Shown one piece after another: positions 1 to 9,283 of a DNA stretch of 51,246 nt; within the stretch, counting starts at the first letter, position 1; every line of letters starts with the position of its first letter. The notes under the pieces were generated by a model. The model was not told the origin of the DNA. It saw nothing but the letters and a program-made list of their open reading frames with translations, and did no database searches. The translations under genes were made by a program, and so were the position numbers. This DNA is from Tritrichomonas foetus (taxonomy: Eukaryota > Parabasalia > Tritrichomonadida > Tritrichomonadidae). Location: assembly GCA_001839685.1 (NCBI GenBank), contig MLAK01000883.1:1-51246 (forward strand), written 5' to 3'.

Positions 1-91
1 ATGACTCAAACATAATATATGATCATTATAATCAAAAATCTGATAGATCTCAAAATTGACCTATTTTTCACCATTCACGTTCAAATATTAA

Positions 92-1726
92 ATGAGGAAG
101 CGAGGAGCATCATTCTCTTCGAAGCTCAATAAATTCACGCCAGAATATAATGCAGCTCTTCTTGCATCCAGTACTCATCAATCAGAAATAAATTCCACAA
201 CAGCCGACCCCACAAAAAATAATGTTCGAATTTTTAGTCATTCAAATAAATATCGAAGATATTGGGAATACTTAATTCTCGTTGTCGCAATTTCAGTTCT
301 TGTTGAAGTTTCATTCTACGGCATTTTCATCAACGATATGACCTTTTCTTATTATTCGATTTTTATTATTTTCGATATACTATATATAATAGATTTATAC
401 ATTTATACGCACACGTCCTACTTTTCGCATGGTGTTCAAATCAGCAGTCTTCGTAAAATTCGGAATCGCATTGGCTGGTATCGAATTATTATGCATGCAT
501 TTTCATGCCTTCCGCTTAGCTGGATTGGAATTCTCAAAAAAAGTCGGACAATATATTTATGTCTCTCAATACCAAGAGTCTTTCGAATCCAACGTGGAAT
601 TGATGCATCCTACACAATTAAAGACACTTTAATTTATTCTTGGAGTTGGTCACAACTTTTTCAATCGATTCTTTTAGAAATTCTATGTATTCATTTCTTT
701 GCATGTATTTTCTATCTTTCTGCATATTTCGAGGGTATTATGCAATCTTGGGTAAAAATTCATGGATGGGAATACCTCACTCCTCCACAATTATATGTTG
801 TTTCAATTTATTTTGTGATGACAACCATTCTAACTATTGGTTTTGGTGATTTAACACCAAAAACATCACCTGAACGAATTATTGTCATTTTCATTCAATT
901 AATTGGTGTTATGATTAATGCATACATTATTTCAATGATGGTTTCATCATTAATGGATCCAATTGGTTCACGATTTGAACGAAGTTTTCGAAGTTTCTTC
1001 GATTTCATGAATTTCAAAGAAATAAACAAAGAGTTAAAAACAGAAATCCTTCACTTCTTTCAACTTAAGTACCAAAATATTCATGGTGCTGAAGATTTGA
1101 AAGAAGTTTTTAAATTTGTTCCTGAAACTGTAAGAGACCATTTGAAGTTAGATATGACCAGACAATGTCTTTCACAAATATCACTTATGCAAATTGCAAG
1201 CGAAAAATTACTTGTTGGTTTTTCTAATGCAATGAGTCACATTTCATTTGTACCTGGTGAGATTATTTTCGAACAAGGTGAAATTGACTCAGAATTATAT
1301 CTGTTTAGAAGTGGAACAATTCGTTTGTATGAAAATGGAGTTGAAATAAGGACTGAAAGTTGTGATCGTGGAATTGGAATGGGCGAGCTTGAGCTTCTAA
1401 TTGACACACCACGTTCAATGACTGTTGAAGCAGTTACTTATGTTGAAGGATGGGTAATTGAACGTGATGATTTGATTACATCGATGTCACATCAGAGAGA
1501 ATTGAGACAGGAACTTTTACAGGTGTGTAAATTGATATTTCCTGATTATTATAAAGATGTAAGAAGACTTTTATATGGTGTGAAAGAAAGGAGGAAACCG
1601 AATTTGTTAATGAGACAACATTCTAAGCATTTTAGCGATGTTGAAGTGAATTCCAGTGATAGCTTTGAATTTGTAAAACCAAGTATTGTAACGGAACCTG
1701 GAAGCGAGTCAACAACCAAGACTTAA
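92..1726 (+). CDS. Six-TM K+ channel with C-terminal cyclic-nucleotide-binding domain
   Basis: 544 residues from the first ATG, which follows a TCA initiator-like motif by about 10 bases. Hydrophobic segments lie near 58-80, 86-105, 130-150, 190-212 and 262-284. Between the last two sits a pore loop with the filter TIGFGD (248-253), the K+-selective signature (TxGFGD variant). A C-linker follows, then a cNBD at about 385-480 with the phosphate-binding cassette around GELELLIDTPRSMTV; its conserved glutamate and the arginine of PRSMT are present, so nucleotide binding is plausible. The voltage-sensor-like helix has few positive charges (RVFRIQR). By family it is a plasma-membrane CNG/HCN/EAG-like channel opened or modulated by cAMP or cGMP. 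The tail after 490 is low complexity. The stop is TAAA. Confidence 0.9.
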   Translation: MRKRGASFSSKLNKFTPEYNAALLASSTHQSEINSTTADPTKNNVRIFSHSNKYRRYWEYLILVVAISVLVEVSFYGIFINDMTFSYYSIFIIFDILYIIDLYIYTHTSYFSHGVQISSLRKIRNRIGWYRIIMHAFSCLPLSWIGILKKSRTIYLCLSIPRVFRIQRGIDASYTIKDTLIYSWSWSQLFQSILLEILCIHFFACIFYLSAYFEGIMQSWVKIHGWEYLTPPQLYVVSIYFVMTTILTIGFGDLTPKTSPERIIVIFIQLIGVMINAYIISMMVSSLMDPIGSRFERSFRSFFDFMNFKEINKELKTEILHFFQLKYQNIHGAEDLKEVFKFVPETVRDHLKLDMTRQCLSQISLMQIASEKLLVGFSNAMSHISFVPGEIIFEQGEIDSELYLFRSGTIRLYENGVEIRTESCDRGIGMGELELLIDTPRSMTVEAVTYVEGWVIERDDLITSMSHQRELRQELLQVCKLIFPDYYKDVRRLLYGVKERRKPNLLMRQHSKHFSDVEVNSSDSFEFVKPSIVTEPGSESTTKT

Positions 1727-1903
1727 AACTATATTCATGAAAAATGTATGATACTTATCTATTTATATTATATATTAAATTGTTATATATGCCTATTTAT
1801 ATTTACCTTTCTATTTTTCTGATTTTGTTCTAAATATAAAGATCAGATATTAAATTGGTGTTTAACATGTTATATTTAGATTAATTTCTAAACATAGAAA
1901 AGA

Positions 1904-1964
1904 GTCTCACTTCATCATTAATGATAAATGATGAATTTATCTATTGCGTTGGATGAAATGAGAC
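1904..1964. repeat. Imperfect inverted repeat between genes
   Basis: GTCTCACTTCATC at 1904-1916 pairs with GATGAAATGAGAC at 1952-1964 with one mismatch over 13 bases. The interval between holds a further ATCATT/AATGAT self-complementary stretch. It lies in the 326-base gap between the channel stop and the ATG of the next gene, so it could form an extrusion or a 5' element. No function is shown. Confidence 0.6.
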
Positions 1965-2052
1965 CATATTAAAATTGAAAAAAACGACGATACCAATTGA
2001 CATATCAATTGACTTCATAAGACTAATATTTGACCTCTCAGTGGTAAATCAA

Positions 2053-4698
2053 ATGGAGAAAGATGATTTTCTTCTTTCTCTATCAGACTTCGATTATTCA
2101 ATAGGAAGAAGTATGAATTCGACCAAAAATAACTTAATTCCATTAATTGCAGATTCACAAAATTTCCTTCGACAAATTTCAATGTTTCATTATTTTTTAG
2201 TCAGTAACGATATCGATAGCAGCCAATTAATCGCAAATTTGAATCAGGTGAGAATTCCGATAACTCGTCCGAATGAACTTCGCTCCCATAAAGATCAAGC
2301 AGTGAAATCGATATCAATGAATTCAATTCCGTTTTTCCAAGAAAAAATTAAACAATGCCATGAAAACATAGAAGATTTTGCAAATTCAACAGCCGACTAT
2401 TTTAATAGCCAAAATTATTCAGAAGCATATCTCCAATATTTTGGTTTAGTTACATTTCCTTCATTGTTTTTCCATTTTGCTGATCAAGAATTTTCAAAGC
2501 TTGGTTATCAATATTTAAAAGTATTAATAACCAAATTACCATCATCTAAATATTCATATTTCATCAGCGGCTTTATTTTAGAAGCACATGAATTTCAATC
2601 ACATCTCTGGAAAGTTTTCGACGAATTAGTGGCAACTACAGTCATACAGGTTACTTCAGATGGTCAATATTTTTACCCATTGTTGATGGCATTTAAAAAG
2701 TCTGTTCAATTATTATCACACTATCAGAAAAAAATCCTTATTAAGTTTTTATACAATGATATCGAATCATTTATTGTATTTTTAGTGGAGAATTTCATTT
2801 TGAATTCCTACAACATTTATCACTCTTCAAAAATTAGATTGCAAGATGATAAAAACCCAATTGAAGTTATTTCGTCATTCATTGGAATTACTAGAAAGAG
2901 TCCACATGTTGACACTTTAATTACTGCACTTTATGAATCTAAAATATCAAAATCACTTCCCAATCATGACCTTTACATGAATAATGCAACAGCACCACTT
3001 ATCATATCCTTACGTGATTTATTCATTCTTCAAGAAATAATAACACATTCATCAAAAAACGAGGAAACCAAATTGAAAAACACTGATACCAATGCAATTA
3101 AAAATAATGAAATCATGAGAAATAATGAAACCTTGATATCTGAAAACCCCAAAAACGGTGAAATGATAAATCGTGAAATCAATCGAATTAATATGACAAA
3201 TGTGAAAGCAAATACTATGATGAATCGATCTGTAAATGTGAAAATTCCTAATTCATTGATAATCCCTTCAACAGTGAGTAATTATTTCTTTCCTATTATT
3301 TGTAACACTCCTATGTTTTCAAAAAATGAATATAAGCAATTCCATATCATCAAAAATCATGAAGAACCAATTTTTGAAAAAGACCCCAATATGGAATTAG
3401 TCAATAATGAAATATCCACTATTGCTTCACAAATCTATTTGAATTCGGTTAGTGTAATTCGTTATGAGAAATATTTGCCTCCAACAACAAGAAAATCTGT
3501 TGAAAATCTTAGACAACTGCTCAAAGAAAAAGGGATGAGTTTAATTTCTCCAACCAATTCCAAATTGAGTAATTCCCCACTTAACTATTGTAAAAGGATT
3601 GTTTTAAAGCAAAATTTTTCTCGTTTTCTTCAAGTTGAAAATGCTTGTATTAATAATTCAATGAATAATGTTGTAATACAAAAAAGTATTAATAGAACAA
3701 TTAAACATTTAATTCATGTTTTAGGTTGTTTGCTTGGAGAATTGTATCAAACTGATCAAACACCAGCAGATCCACTTTTAACCTCATCTCTTCAATCACA
3801 TTTTCTTCAAAATTCCACTGTAGTTCAAGCAGAAACTCAATCATGGGCTGTTCTAAGACATAAAAATTGTTTTAACTATGTTGACGTTAGCGATGAAACC
3901 CAATTTTTAAGAACTAGCTTGTTCCAATCATCAGGAATGATAAATACCACTTTTGGGCAAAAAATTTCATTTTTCGATCCAATGAATGAGCCTTTTTTAA
4001 ATGCGGGACTGCTTTCCTCATTTGATCGAAGTTCATTCTCCAAAAAACCATCTTCAGTTATTAGAAAGAGAAGAAACTCTTTCGGCACAACTAAGTCACT
4101 TTCTACATCTTTCCAATTCGAACTAATAAAAACGTTATCACAGATTGGACAAAATGATCTATTTCTGAAATTTTTAGCATGCATTCGAATGTTTGATCAA
4201 TCAAATCTTGAAGATTCACAACTTACATATTTAAGAAAACTGTACATACGTTTCATGAATGCTGAAAGAATCAGAAAATTAACCAAAAAATATAAATATG
4301 ATCAATCAAATTCTACAAAAGAAGATTTTTCTGAAATTGTAAGAATGATTGATTCTTTATCTAAAACTAAAAAAGGATCATGTATTTTAATGCTAGCTGA
4401 AATTGGACGGAAAGTAAATGAGGTTGGAAAACAATTTGAAAATCCAATTATTGCATCAAAATCTATTCTGAAGCATTGCTTGCTTCTTTCTTCTACTGAT
4501 TCCTTTTATAATGCTTTTGTATGGGAACAAAAACTAATGACAGTTTTTCCAATTCTTAGGAAACATGCAAATGCTCTCTATTTGAACCTTATTCCTTCTT
4601 TGGAATTTATTGAATCGACATTTTTTGAGTATCTTGGAAAGAATGATAATGAATTATTTGAAAAAACTCAAGAAATTCGAAGAACCTTATTTAAATAA
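2053..4698 (+). CDS. Hypothetical helical protein, 881 residues
   Basis: The frame opens at 1975 only with TTG; the first ATG is 2053 (MEKDDFLLSL), which I take as the start. No domain is recognised. The first ~300 residues read as amphipathic helices with no signal peptide or clear membrane span. The middle (about 340-420) is an Asn/Glu/Lys/Met low-complexity stretch rich in NNE and MxN patterns. A Ser/Arg-rich linker (KKPSSVIRKRRNSF) precedes a helical C-terminal third. The architecture resembles large lineage-specific trichomonad proteins with helical-repeat ends, but that is only an impression. Codon use and AT content match neighbouring genes and the frame is uninterrupted, so it is probably a functional cytosolic protein of unknown role. 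The stop is TAAA. Confidence 0.75.
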   Translation: MEKDDFLLSLSDFDYSIGRSMNSTKNNLIPLIADSQNFLRQISMFHYFLVSNDIDSSQLIANLNQVRIPITRPNELRSHKDQAVKSISMNSIPFFQEKIKQCHENIEDFANSTADYFNSQNYSEAYLQYFGLVTFPSLFFHFADQEFSKLGYQYLKVLITKLPSSKYSYFISGFILEAHEFQSHLWKVFDELVATTVIQVTSDGQYFYPLLMAFKKSVQLLSHYQKKILIKFLYNDIESFIVFLVENFILNSYNIYHSSKIRLQDDKNPIEVISSFIGITRKSPHVDTLITALYESKISKSLPNHDLYMNNATAPLIISLRDLFILQEIITHSSKNEETKLKNTDTNAIKNNEIMRNNETLISENPKNGEMINREINRINMTNVKANTMMNRSVNVKIPNSLIIPSTVSNYFFPIICNTPMFSKNEYKQFHIIKNHEEPIFEKDPNMELVNNEISTIASQIYLNSVSVIRYEKYLPPTTRKSVENLRQLLKEKGMSLISPTNSKLSNSPLNYCKRIVLKQNFSRFLQVENACINNSMNNVVIQKSINRTIKHLIHVLGCLLGELYQTDQTPADPLLTSSLQSHFLQNSTVVQAETQSWAVLRHKNCFNYVDVSDETQFLRTSLFQSSGMINTTFGQKISFFDPMNEPFLNAGLLSSFDRSSFSKKPSSVIRKRRNSFGTTKSLSTSFQFELIKTLSQIGQNDLFLKFLACIRMFDQSNLEDSQLTYLRKLYIRFMNAERIRKLTKKYKYDQSNSTKEDFSEIVRMIDSLSKTKKGSCILMLAEIGRKVNEVGKQFENPIIASKSILKHCLLLSSTDSFYNAFVWEQKLMTVFPILRKHANALYLNLIPSLEFIESTFFEYLGKNDNELFEKTQEIRRTLFK

Positions 4699-4873
4699 AT
4701 TGTTTTTATCATGTATTTTAACTTTCATTATTTCCCGTTATCATTATCAAATCGTACAACTAACAAATTTTGTGAAATAGAAACTACTCTGAAACACGTA
4801 TCATGAGATATCAAACTTTTTCTGCAAAAACTTTTTGAAAATAGAACGATTATTTTTAAGTCAATTTCATCAA

Positions 4874-6403
4874 ATGATTTTCGCTTTTATCTTTTTCGTT
4901 TCTTCTCAGAGCAATTGGCAACTGATATCGACACTTCGACCAGGAATTCCAAATAAAGACCTTTTTGGTCGTTCGGTAGCTATTTGCTCAACACAGCAAA
5001 GAGTTGTCGTTGGCGCAGAATGGGCAGATAATCCATCAACAAACAAAAGCAGAGCAGGAGCATTATACGTATACGATTACGATTACCGAGGGAGAAATTG
5101 GACGCAAAAACAAATCATTTACGCCGAAGATTCAGATGATATCGAATTTTACGGATTAGGCAGCACGGTTGAAATCTCATCGGATTGCAACACGATTATT
5201 GCAGGAGCACCATCGTCCAATATGTTATCGCAAGTTTCTACCCGTCAATGTGGCGCTGTCGCCATATTTGAATATAATGGCGCTTTTTTTGAACAAACGC
5301 ATGTAGGAAAACCAATTGAACCTATAGAAGGAGGTGGATTCGGACGAACGCTTGCAATCAGCACAGACGCGAAATATTTTGCTGCAGCAAATTACAATAA
5401 ATTTTCGGCGGTTGAGGTGAAATTCGAAGGTCAAGTTGAAGTTCATTCCAATGTTTATGATTTTGATAAATCTGAATTGAGATGGGATAGAACTGTTTTA
5501 GATCCACCTGACAATTTACTTAATGGAAACAGATATCGATTTGGTAACAAAATCCAATTTTTAGATGCATCAACAATTATTATTAGTGCTGATGACCTTC
5601 TTGATTTAAGTACTTCAGGTATTTACATCTACAAGAAGAGTTTCAACGAAACTACTCAGTCAACATTTTGGAGACTAATAAATGATGGAATTAATGCATC
5701 GGCATTTGGATATAACAATATCGGCGAGTCTTTTTCAATGCCATCGACAAAGCAAGACTTTATTGCACTTCTTGCTACTAATGAAACAAACACTGGGATT
5801 ATATTTCTGACAAGAAACGATAGTACAGATGTTTGGGAAAAAATATATTCAATTGATTTACCACAAGGATATTTTGCAAGCCAGCTTTATTTCTGTGGAG
5901 AAAGCTATTTAGCAGCCACAGGTAAATACAAAGAAAATCGTCAAACATCGAAAAATGTATTAATTCTATTTAAAAACGTCAACGGAAAATTTCAGTTTAA
6001 TGACTCGATTTTTGAACCAGCAGAAGATGATACCGTCAAGTTGTTGAAGAAAAATGTACAAAGTAAAAGTGAAAACCACACTGAACTTCACTTGAATTTT
6101 CTTTCGTCTTTCGCCTGGGATCAAGAGCGATGCTTCAGATTCGCAATTGGATCAATGTCGAAATCAATGAATGGATCAGAGCACATACCATACGAGTTTG
6201 GAAGAGTGTATGTTTATCAGGCATCGAATTTTGGCTTTCATCACATTTCCGCTCACTATGACCTAATGCCGATTATTGGCACAACCTTCTTTTCAGCCCT
6301 TTTGATTTTGTTACTCGTTGCAGTTGTCATTTTCTATGCGATTAAATTCAAGAGGAGCAGGGCAAACCGTAATTTCCATGCAAATGATCCATCAATGAGT
6401 TAG
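4874..6403 (+). CDS. FG-GAP (integrin-alpha-like beta-propeller) type I membrane protein
   Basis: The frame extends to a TTG at 4835, but the ATG at 4874 gives a clean signal peptide (MIFAFIFFVSSQS) right after a TCATCA motif, so I use it; 509 residues. The ectodomain repeats the FG-GAP pattern: 'LFGRSVAI...VVVGAEWA...GALYVYDY', 'FYGLGSTVEIS...IIAGAPSS...GAVAIFEY', 'GFGRTLAIS...FAAANY', 'YRFGNKIQF', which are blades of an integrin-alpha-type propeller. Several NxT/NxS sites are present. A single membrane span near the end (TFFSALLILLLVAVVIFYAI) is followed by a short basic tail. By family this is a cell-surface protein likely to bind ligands, substrate or other cells; the ligand is unknown. 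The stop is TAG. Confidence 0.8.
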   Translation: MIFAFIFFVSSQSNWQLISTLRPGIPNKDLFGRSVAICSTQQRVVVGAEWADNPSTNKSRAGALYVYDYDYRGRNWTQKQIIYAEDSDDIEFYGLGSTVEISSDCNTIIAGAPSSNMLSQVSTRQCGAVAIFEYNGAFFEQTHVGKPIEPIEGGGFGRTLAISTDAKYFAAANYNKFSAVEVKFEGQVEVHSNVYDFDKSELRWDRTVLDPPDNLLNGNRYRFGNKIQFLDASTIIISADDLLDLSTSGIYIYKKSFNETTQSTFWRLINDGINASAFGYNNIGESFSMPSTKQDFIALLATNETNTGIIFLTRNDSTDVWEKIYSIDLPQGYFASQLYFCGESYLAATGKYKENRQTSKNVLILFKNVNGKFQFNDSIFEPAEDDTVKLLKKNVQSKSENHTELHLNFLSSFAWDQERCFRFAIGSMSKSMNGSEHIPYEFGRVYVYQASNFGFHHISAHYDLMPIIGTTFFSALLILLLVAVVIFYAIKFKRSRANRNFHANDPSMS

Positions 6404-6531
6404 TTTTAATTATTTCTCGGAAAACTTTGTCTATTATTTATTATTATTGTTTAATTTTAGTAAAATTAAAGCAAAATAAAAATTTCATGATTTTTTTGTT
6501 AACAAAAAATTAGTTTAAACTAATTAATTAG

Positions 6532-6645
6532 AATGGAACCAATGAAAATGAATGGAACCAATGAAAATGAATGGAACCAATGAAAATGAATGGAATCAAT
6601 TAAAATGAATGGAACCAATGAAAATGAATGGAGTCAATGAGAATA
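6532..6645. repeat. 19-bp minisatellite, about six copies
   Basis: Six tandem copies of a 19-base unit (aatggaaccaatgaaaatg) with point variants; copy 4 has 'caattaaaatg' and the last is degenerate. It sits in the 372-base gap between the FG-GAP gene stop and the 3' end of the small membrane-protein gene. Confidence 0.9.
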
Positions 6646-6775
6646 GAATCACTTAACAGTTTTCTTTTTTCATTATAGATAAAATGCTTATATTATGATA
6701 ATGTGATAAATTAAATGTTTTATAGATAAAGTTTTATTTACAATATGTGAATGAATGTATTTCCAAACAATTTAT

Positions 6776-7102
6776 TTATTTCACTTTCATAATCAATGCA
6801 GTTAAAGTGCATGAAAGTCCCATAATACAGAAAAAAATTGCAAATCGATGTGCTGATTTTTGCAAAGAAAACAATGAAAGAAACTTAGCAGCAGTAATAC
6901 TCATTATACCTTCACCAAAGAACATAAATGTGAAAATCAATGCATCAAAAATTGAACCTGATTTTAATCCGGCATAAATACCTGCAGCAAGTGAAAAAAT
7001 TATTGCAATAATAGTATACACTATATTACTGTTTAAGTTTGTACTATTTAAATCTTCTTGAAAATCTATAGTTGGAATGCTTCGGAGTGTATCTTTTTTC
7101 AT
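6776..7102 (-). CDS. Small three-pass membrane protein
   Basis: 108 residues from an ATG, on the minus strand. A hydrophilic N-terminus of about 27 residues is followed by three hydrophobic segments: VYTIIAIIFSLAAGIYAGL, DALIFTFMFFGEGIMSITAAKF and RFAIFFCIMGLSCTLTALIM. It has no signal peptide apart from the first span. The opposite-strand frame here is a shadow lacking any membrane pattern. The segment spacing recalls small ER or secretory-pathway membrane proteins (TMEM-type), but I do not recognise the family. It is divergent from the acetyltransferase gene, with 275 bases between starts. Confidence 0.65.
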   Translation of the reverse strand: MKKDTLRSIPTIDFQEDLNSTNLNSNIVYTIIAIIFSLAAGIYAGLKSGSIFDALIFTFMFFGEGIMSITAAKFLSLFSLQKSAHRFAIFFCIMGLSCTLTALIMKVK

Positions 7103-7377
7103 TGTATCGATAATTTTGTATTCACCTTGAAATTACCTTGCCGATCAACGTACCATATTTTTTCAGATTTCCAATCAATTCCATCAGAACCCATTTATGG
7201 GATTTGAGATATCAATATAATTTTTATATTTATATTTATTGATTTTAATGTGAAAATATACATACAACCATGAAACATATGCATTAATGACTCGACCTCC
7301 TATTTGATAGCGTGCCAATTTTTGATTTATTATTTGGCCTGATAACACAAAAAGTGGGAAAATTCATCTAAAATTTC

Positions 7378-8001
7378 ATGAGTTTTTCCCTCCGCTTGAT
7401 GAGAAAAGAGGAACTCAATGAAGTTGCTCAAGTTTATGATATATTATTTCCAATTAAGTATCCCATAGATGCAATTAGCAGGGTTTTGAGTCCACGTTTT
7501 TTATCTCTAGTTTTGGTTTACTCATCTGATGATGAAAAAAATAAAAATGAGAACTACGTAAAAAAAGAAAAAATAATAGGAATTTCCGTTTCTTTACGAC
7601 AATGGAAATCTTTTTGGAGCACTGAGAAAGATTCACACTTATGCCATATTGGTGTGATCCCTGAATTCCGGCGTCTTCACCTATGCACTGATATTTTGAG
7701 GATTACTTGCAGAATTCTTAAAAATCATTATCATTGTTCCATGATGGATCTTCACATGCAAAAAATTAATCAAGCGGCTTATTATTTTTATACAAATTTT
7801 GGGTTCATCCCTCTAGAAACATTACCAGGCTATTATACATTACCAAAAGACGGTGCAACAGCAATTCACATGAAATACGACTTAACACAGAGCCTATCTG
7901 CGGAACTGAAAAATAAAATTGAGATTCATCATGAACTCGCTGAGATGTTTGAACCAACCGAGAAAATAGACTGGCTTTCCTCGTTCTTTACTTTCCCATA
8001 A
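7378..8001 (+). CDS. GNAT N-acetyltransferase, NAA60/NAA50-like
   Basis: 207 residues, ATG 14 bases after a TCATCTA motif. The GNAT layout is visible: an N-terminal b1 'FSLRLMRKEELNEVAQVYDILFP'; a central strand 'KIIGISVSLR'; the motif A region 'CHIGVIPEFRRLHLCTDILR' (89-108); and motif B 'INQAAYYFYTNFGFIPLETLPGYY' (131-154), then 'DGATAIHMKYDL'. The GFxPxxxxxxYY and DGxxxxxM spacing resembles the N-terminal acetyltransferases NAA60/NAA50. In motif A the usual R-x-x-G-x-G/A acetyl-CoA loop reads R-R-L-H-L-C, with both small residues replaced, so cofactor binding may be altered. The likely role is acetylation of protein N-termini at membranes or in the cytosol. The stop is TAAAA. Confidence 0.7.
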   Translation: MSFSLRLMRKEELNEVAQVYDILFPIKYPIDAISRVLSPRFLSLVLVYSSDDEKNKNENYVKKEKIIGISVSLRQWKSFWSTEKDSHLCHIGVIPEFRRLHLCTDILRITCRILKNHYHCSMMDLHMQKINQAAYYFYTNFGFIPLETLPGYYTLPKDGATAIHMKYDLTQSLSAELKNKIEIHHELAEMFEPTEKIDWLSSFFTFP

Positions 8002-8120
8002 AAATACAAAATAGTAATAATAATAAAATTCTTTCATATAAAAGCTTATTCATGAAATCATTTTGTTATATTTTTTTGTCGGCGAAAAACAAATATTTGG
8101 ATTATTACAGATTATTAGCC

Positions 8121-8197
8121 AATCAAAGTGTGTTTCATAAATTAAAATATGTTTCATTAATCAAAACATGGTTCATTAATCAAAATATGTTTCATTT
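8121..8197. repeat. Four imperfect 19-20-bp tandem copies
   Basis: Tandem variants of 'tcaaaatatgtttcattaa' between the acetyltransferase and E2F-like genes (convergent 3' ends). The rest of 8002-8521 shows only AT-rich sequence without recognisable features. Confidence 0.75.
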
Positions 8198-8521
8198 TCT
8201 AGAAACCCATTATTTTCTGGAATATACCTGATTCCATCCTAAAAATATCTACATACATTTTTCCTACAAACGGTGTGAGATAATTAGTGAACATTTTGAA
8301 GTGGCGATAACAAGGTAATTTCCAGACTATGATTAGCTTCAATTATAGTGAAATTATTCATCTTTCAGTGATTTTAATATTTTCAATGGTAAAATAAATA
8401 TCTAAGAAAATCAGAAAAGAATCTTAGAAGATGTTTTATTTATCAAAATAATAAATCCGTCAAAATAAAAATATAATTTCTATTATTCCCGAAAAAACAA
8501 CAAAAGATTTATGGCATTTTG

Positions 8522-9283
8522 TTAGATATCAATTCCCTGAATGTAAGACATTGCTAATCCAGGTGTTGATGATGTATCAAAGTATGTTTCTCTGTCAACG
8601 AAATTGAATCGTCTTGCAGAATGCATCTGATATAAGTAATTTTGATCGAACCTATTGAGTTGGTATTCTATTGAATCCGGGGGAAATTCTTCAGCCCTTG
8701 CTAACTTTTCAAGGGATTTGATGCAAATTGATTTTACATCAACGTTTAATTTATACTCCCCATTCTTTTGTGTGCGCGTGAATAATCCAATTCTTTCAAG
8801 TAAGAATGCGACCAAATAGAGCCGTCTTAATATTGTCTTATAATGTGGTTCATCACTTGACATAAATAAAGCAGCATCTCTAATGTTTGAAGTGTCGATG
8901 TTCAAATATAAAAATATTCCAATAAATCGGGTTGTAACTAATCCAATTGAAGGCGAGTCATGCAATATAAATATTTCGTCTGTAGTTTCATTGATACTTC
9001 GACATTCAAGTTCGTACGAAATTCGACTTATCGCTTTTTTAGAATTTTTGATTGAATTCCAAATGTAGTTATGTTGATCTGTTTTTGTACAAATATCACA
9101 TGCTGCTAATACATTTAATAAATCGTATAGTCTCCGCTTTTCGATCGTATTTTCGTTCGATAAAGAATTAATTTGGATAACTGAGTTCGGTCGATCTTCA
9201 TATTTTTTGATAAGCCCATCAATAAATTCCGAGAAGTCATTTCTGCGCTTTGAGTTGTTTGATTTCTTCACATTCCTTTTCAT
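8522..9283 (-). CDS. Atypical E2F-like transcription factor with two winged-helix domains
   Basis: 253 residues from an ATG; the start is basic (MKRNVKKSNNSKRR). Residues 15-75 carry the E2F/DP DNA-binding core, with RRLYDLLNVLAACDI at 50-64 matching the family's RRIYDVxNVLEAxxL. A second copy of the fold lies at about 113-178, with 'YKTILRRLYLVAFLLERIGLFTR' at 148-170, again an RRLY-helix followed by a wing. There is no leucine-zipper dimerisation region and no acidic pocket-binding tail. Two winged helices in one chain without a dimerisation domain is the layout of atypical E2F7/E2F8 and plant DEL proteins, which bind DNA without DP and usually repress cell-cycle genes. In the second domain the DNA-contact motif has changed (LRRLYLVAFLL), so its binding could differ. 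Confidence 0.75.
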   Translation of the reverse strand: MKRNVKKSNNSKRRNDFSEFIDGLIKKYEDRPNSVIQINSLSNENTIEKRRLYDLLNVLAACDICTKTDQHNYIWNSIKNSKKAISRISYELECRSINETTDEIFILHDSPSIGLVTTRFIGIFLYLNIDTSNIRDAALFMSSDEPHYKTILRRLYLVAFLLERIGLFTRTQKNGEYKLNVDVKSICIKSLEKLARAEEFPPDSIEYQLNRFDQNYLYQMHSARRFNFVDRETYFDTSSTPGLAMSYIQGIDI

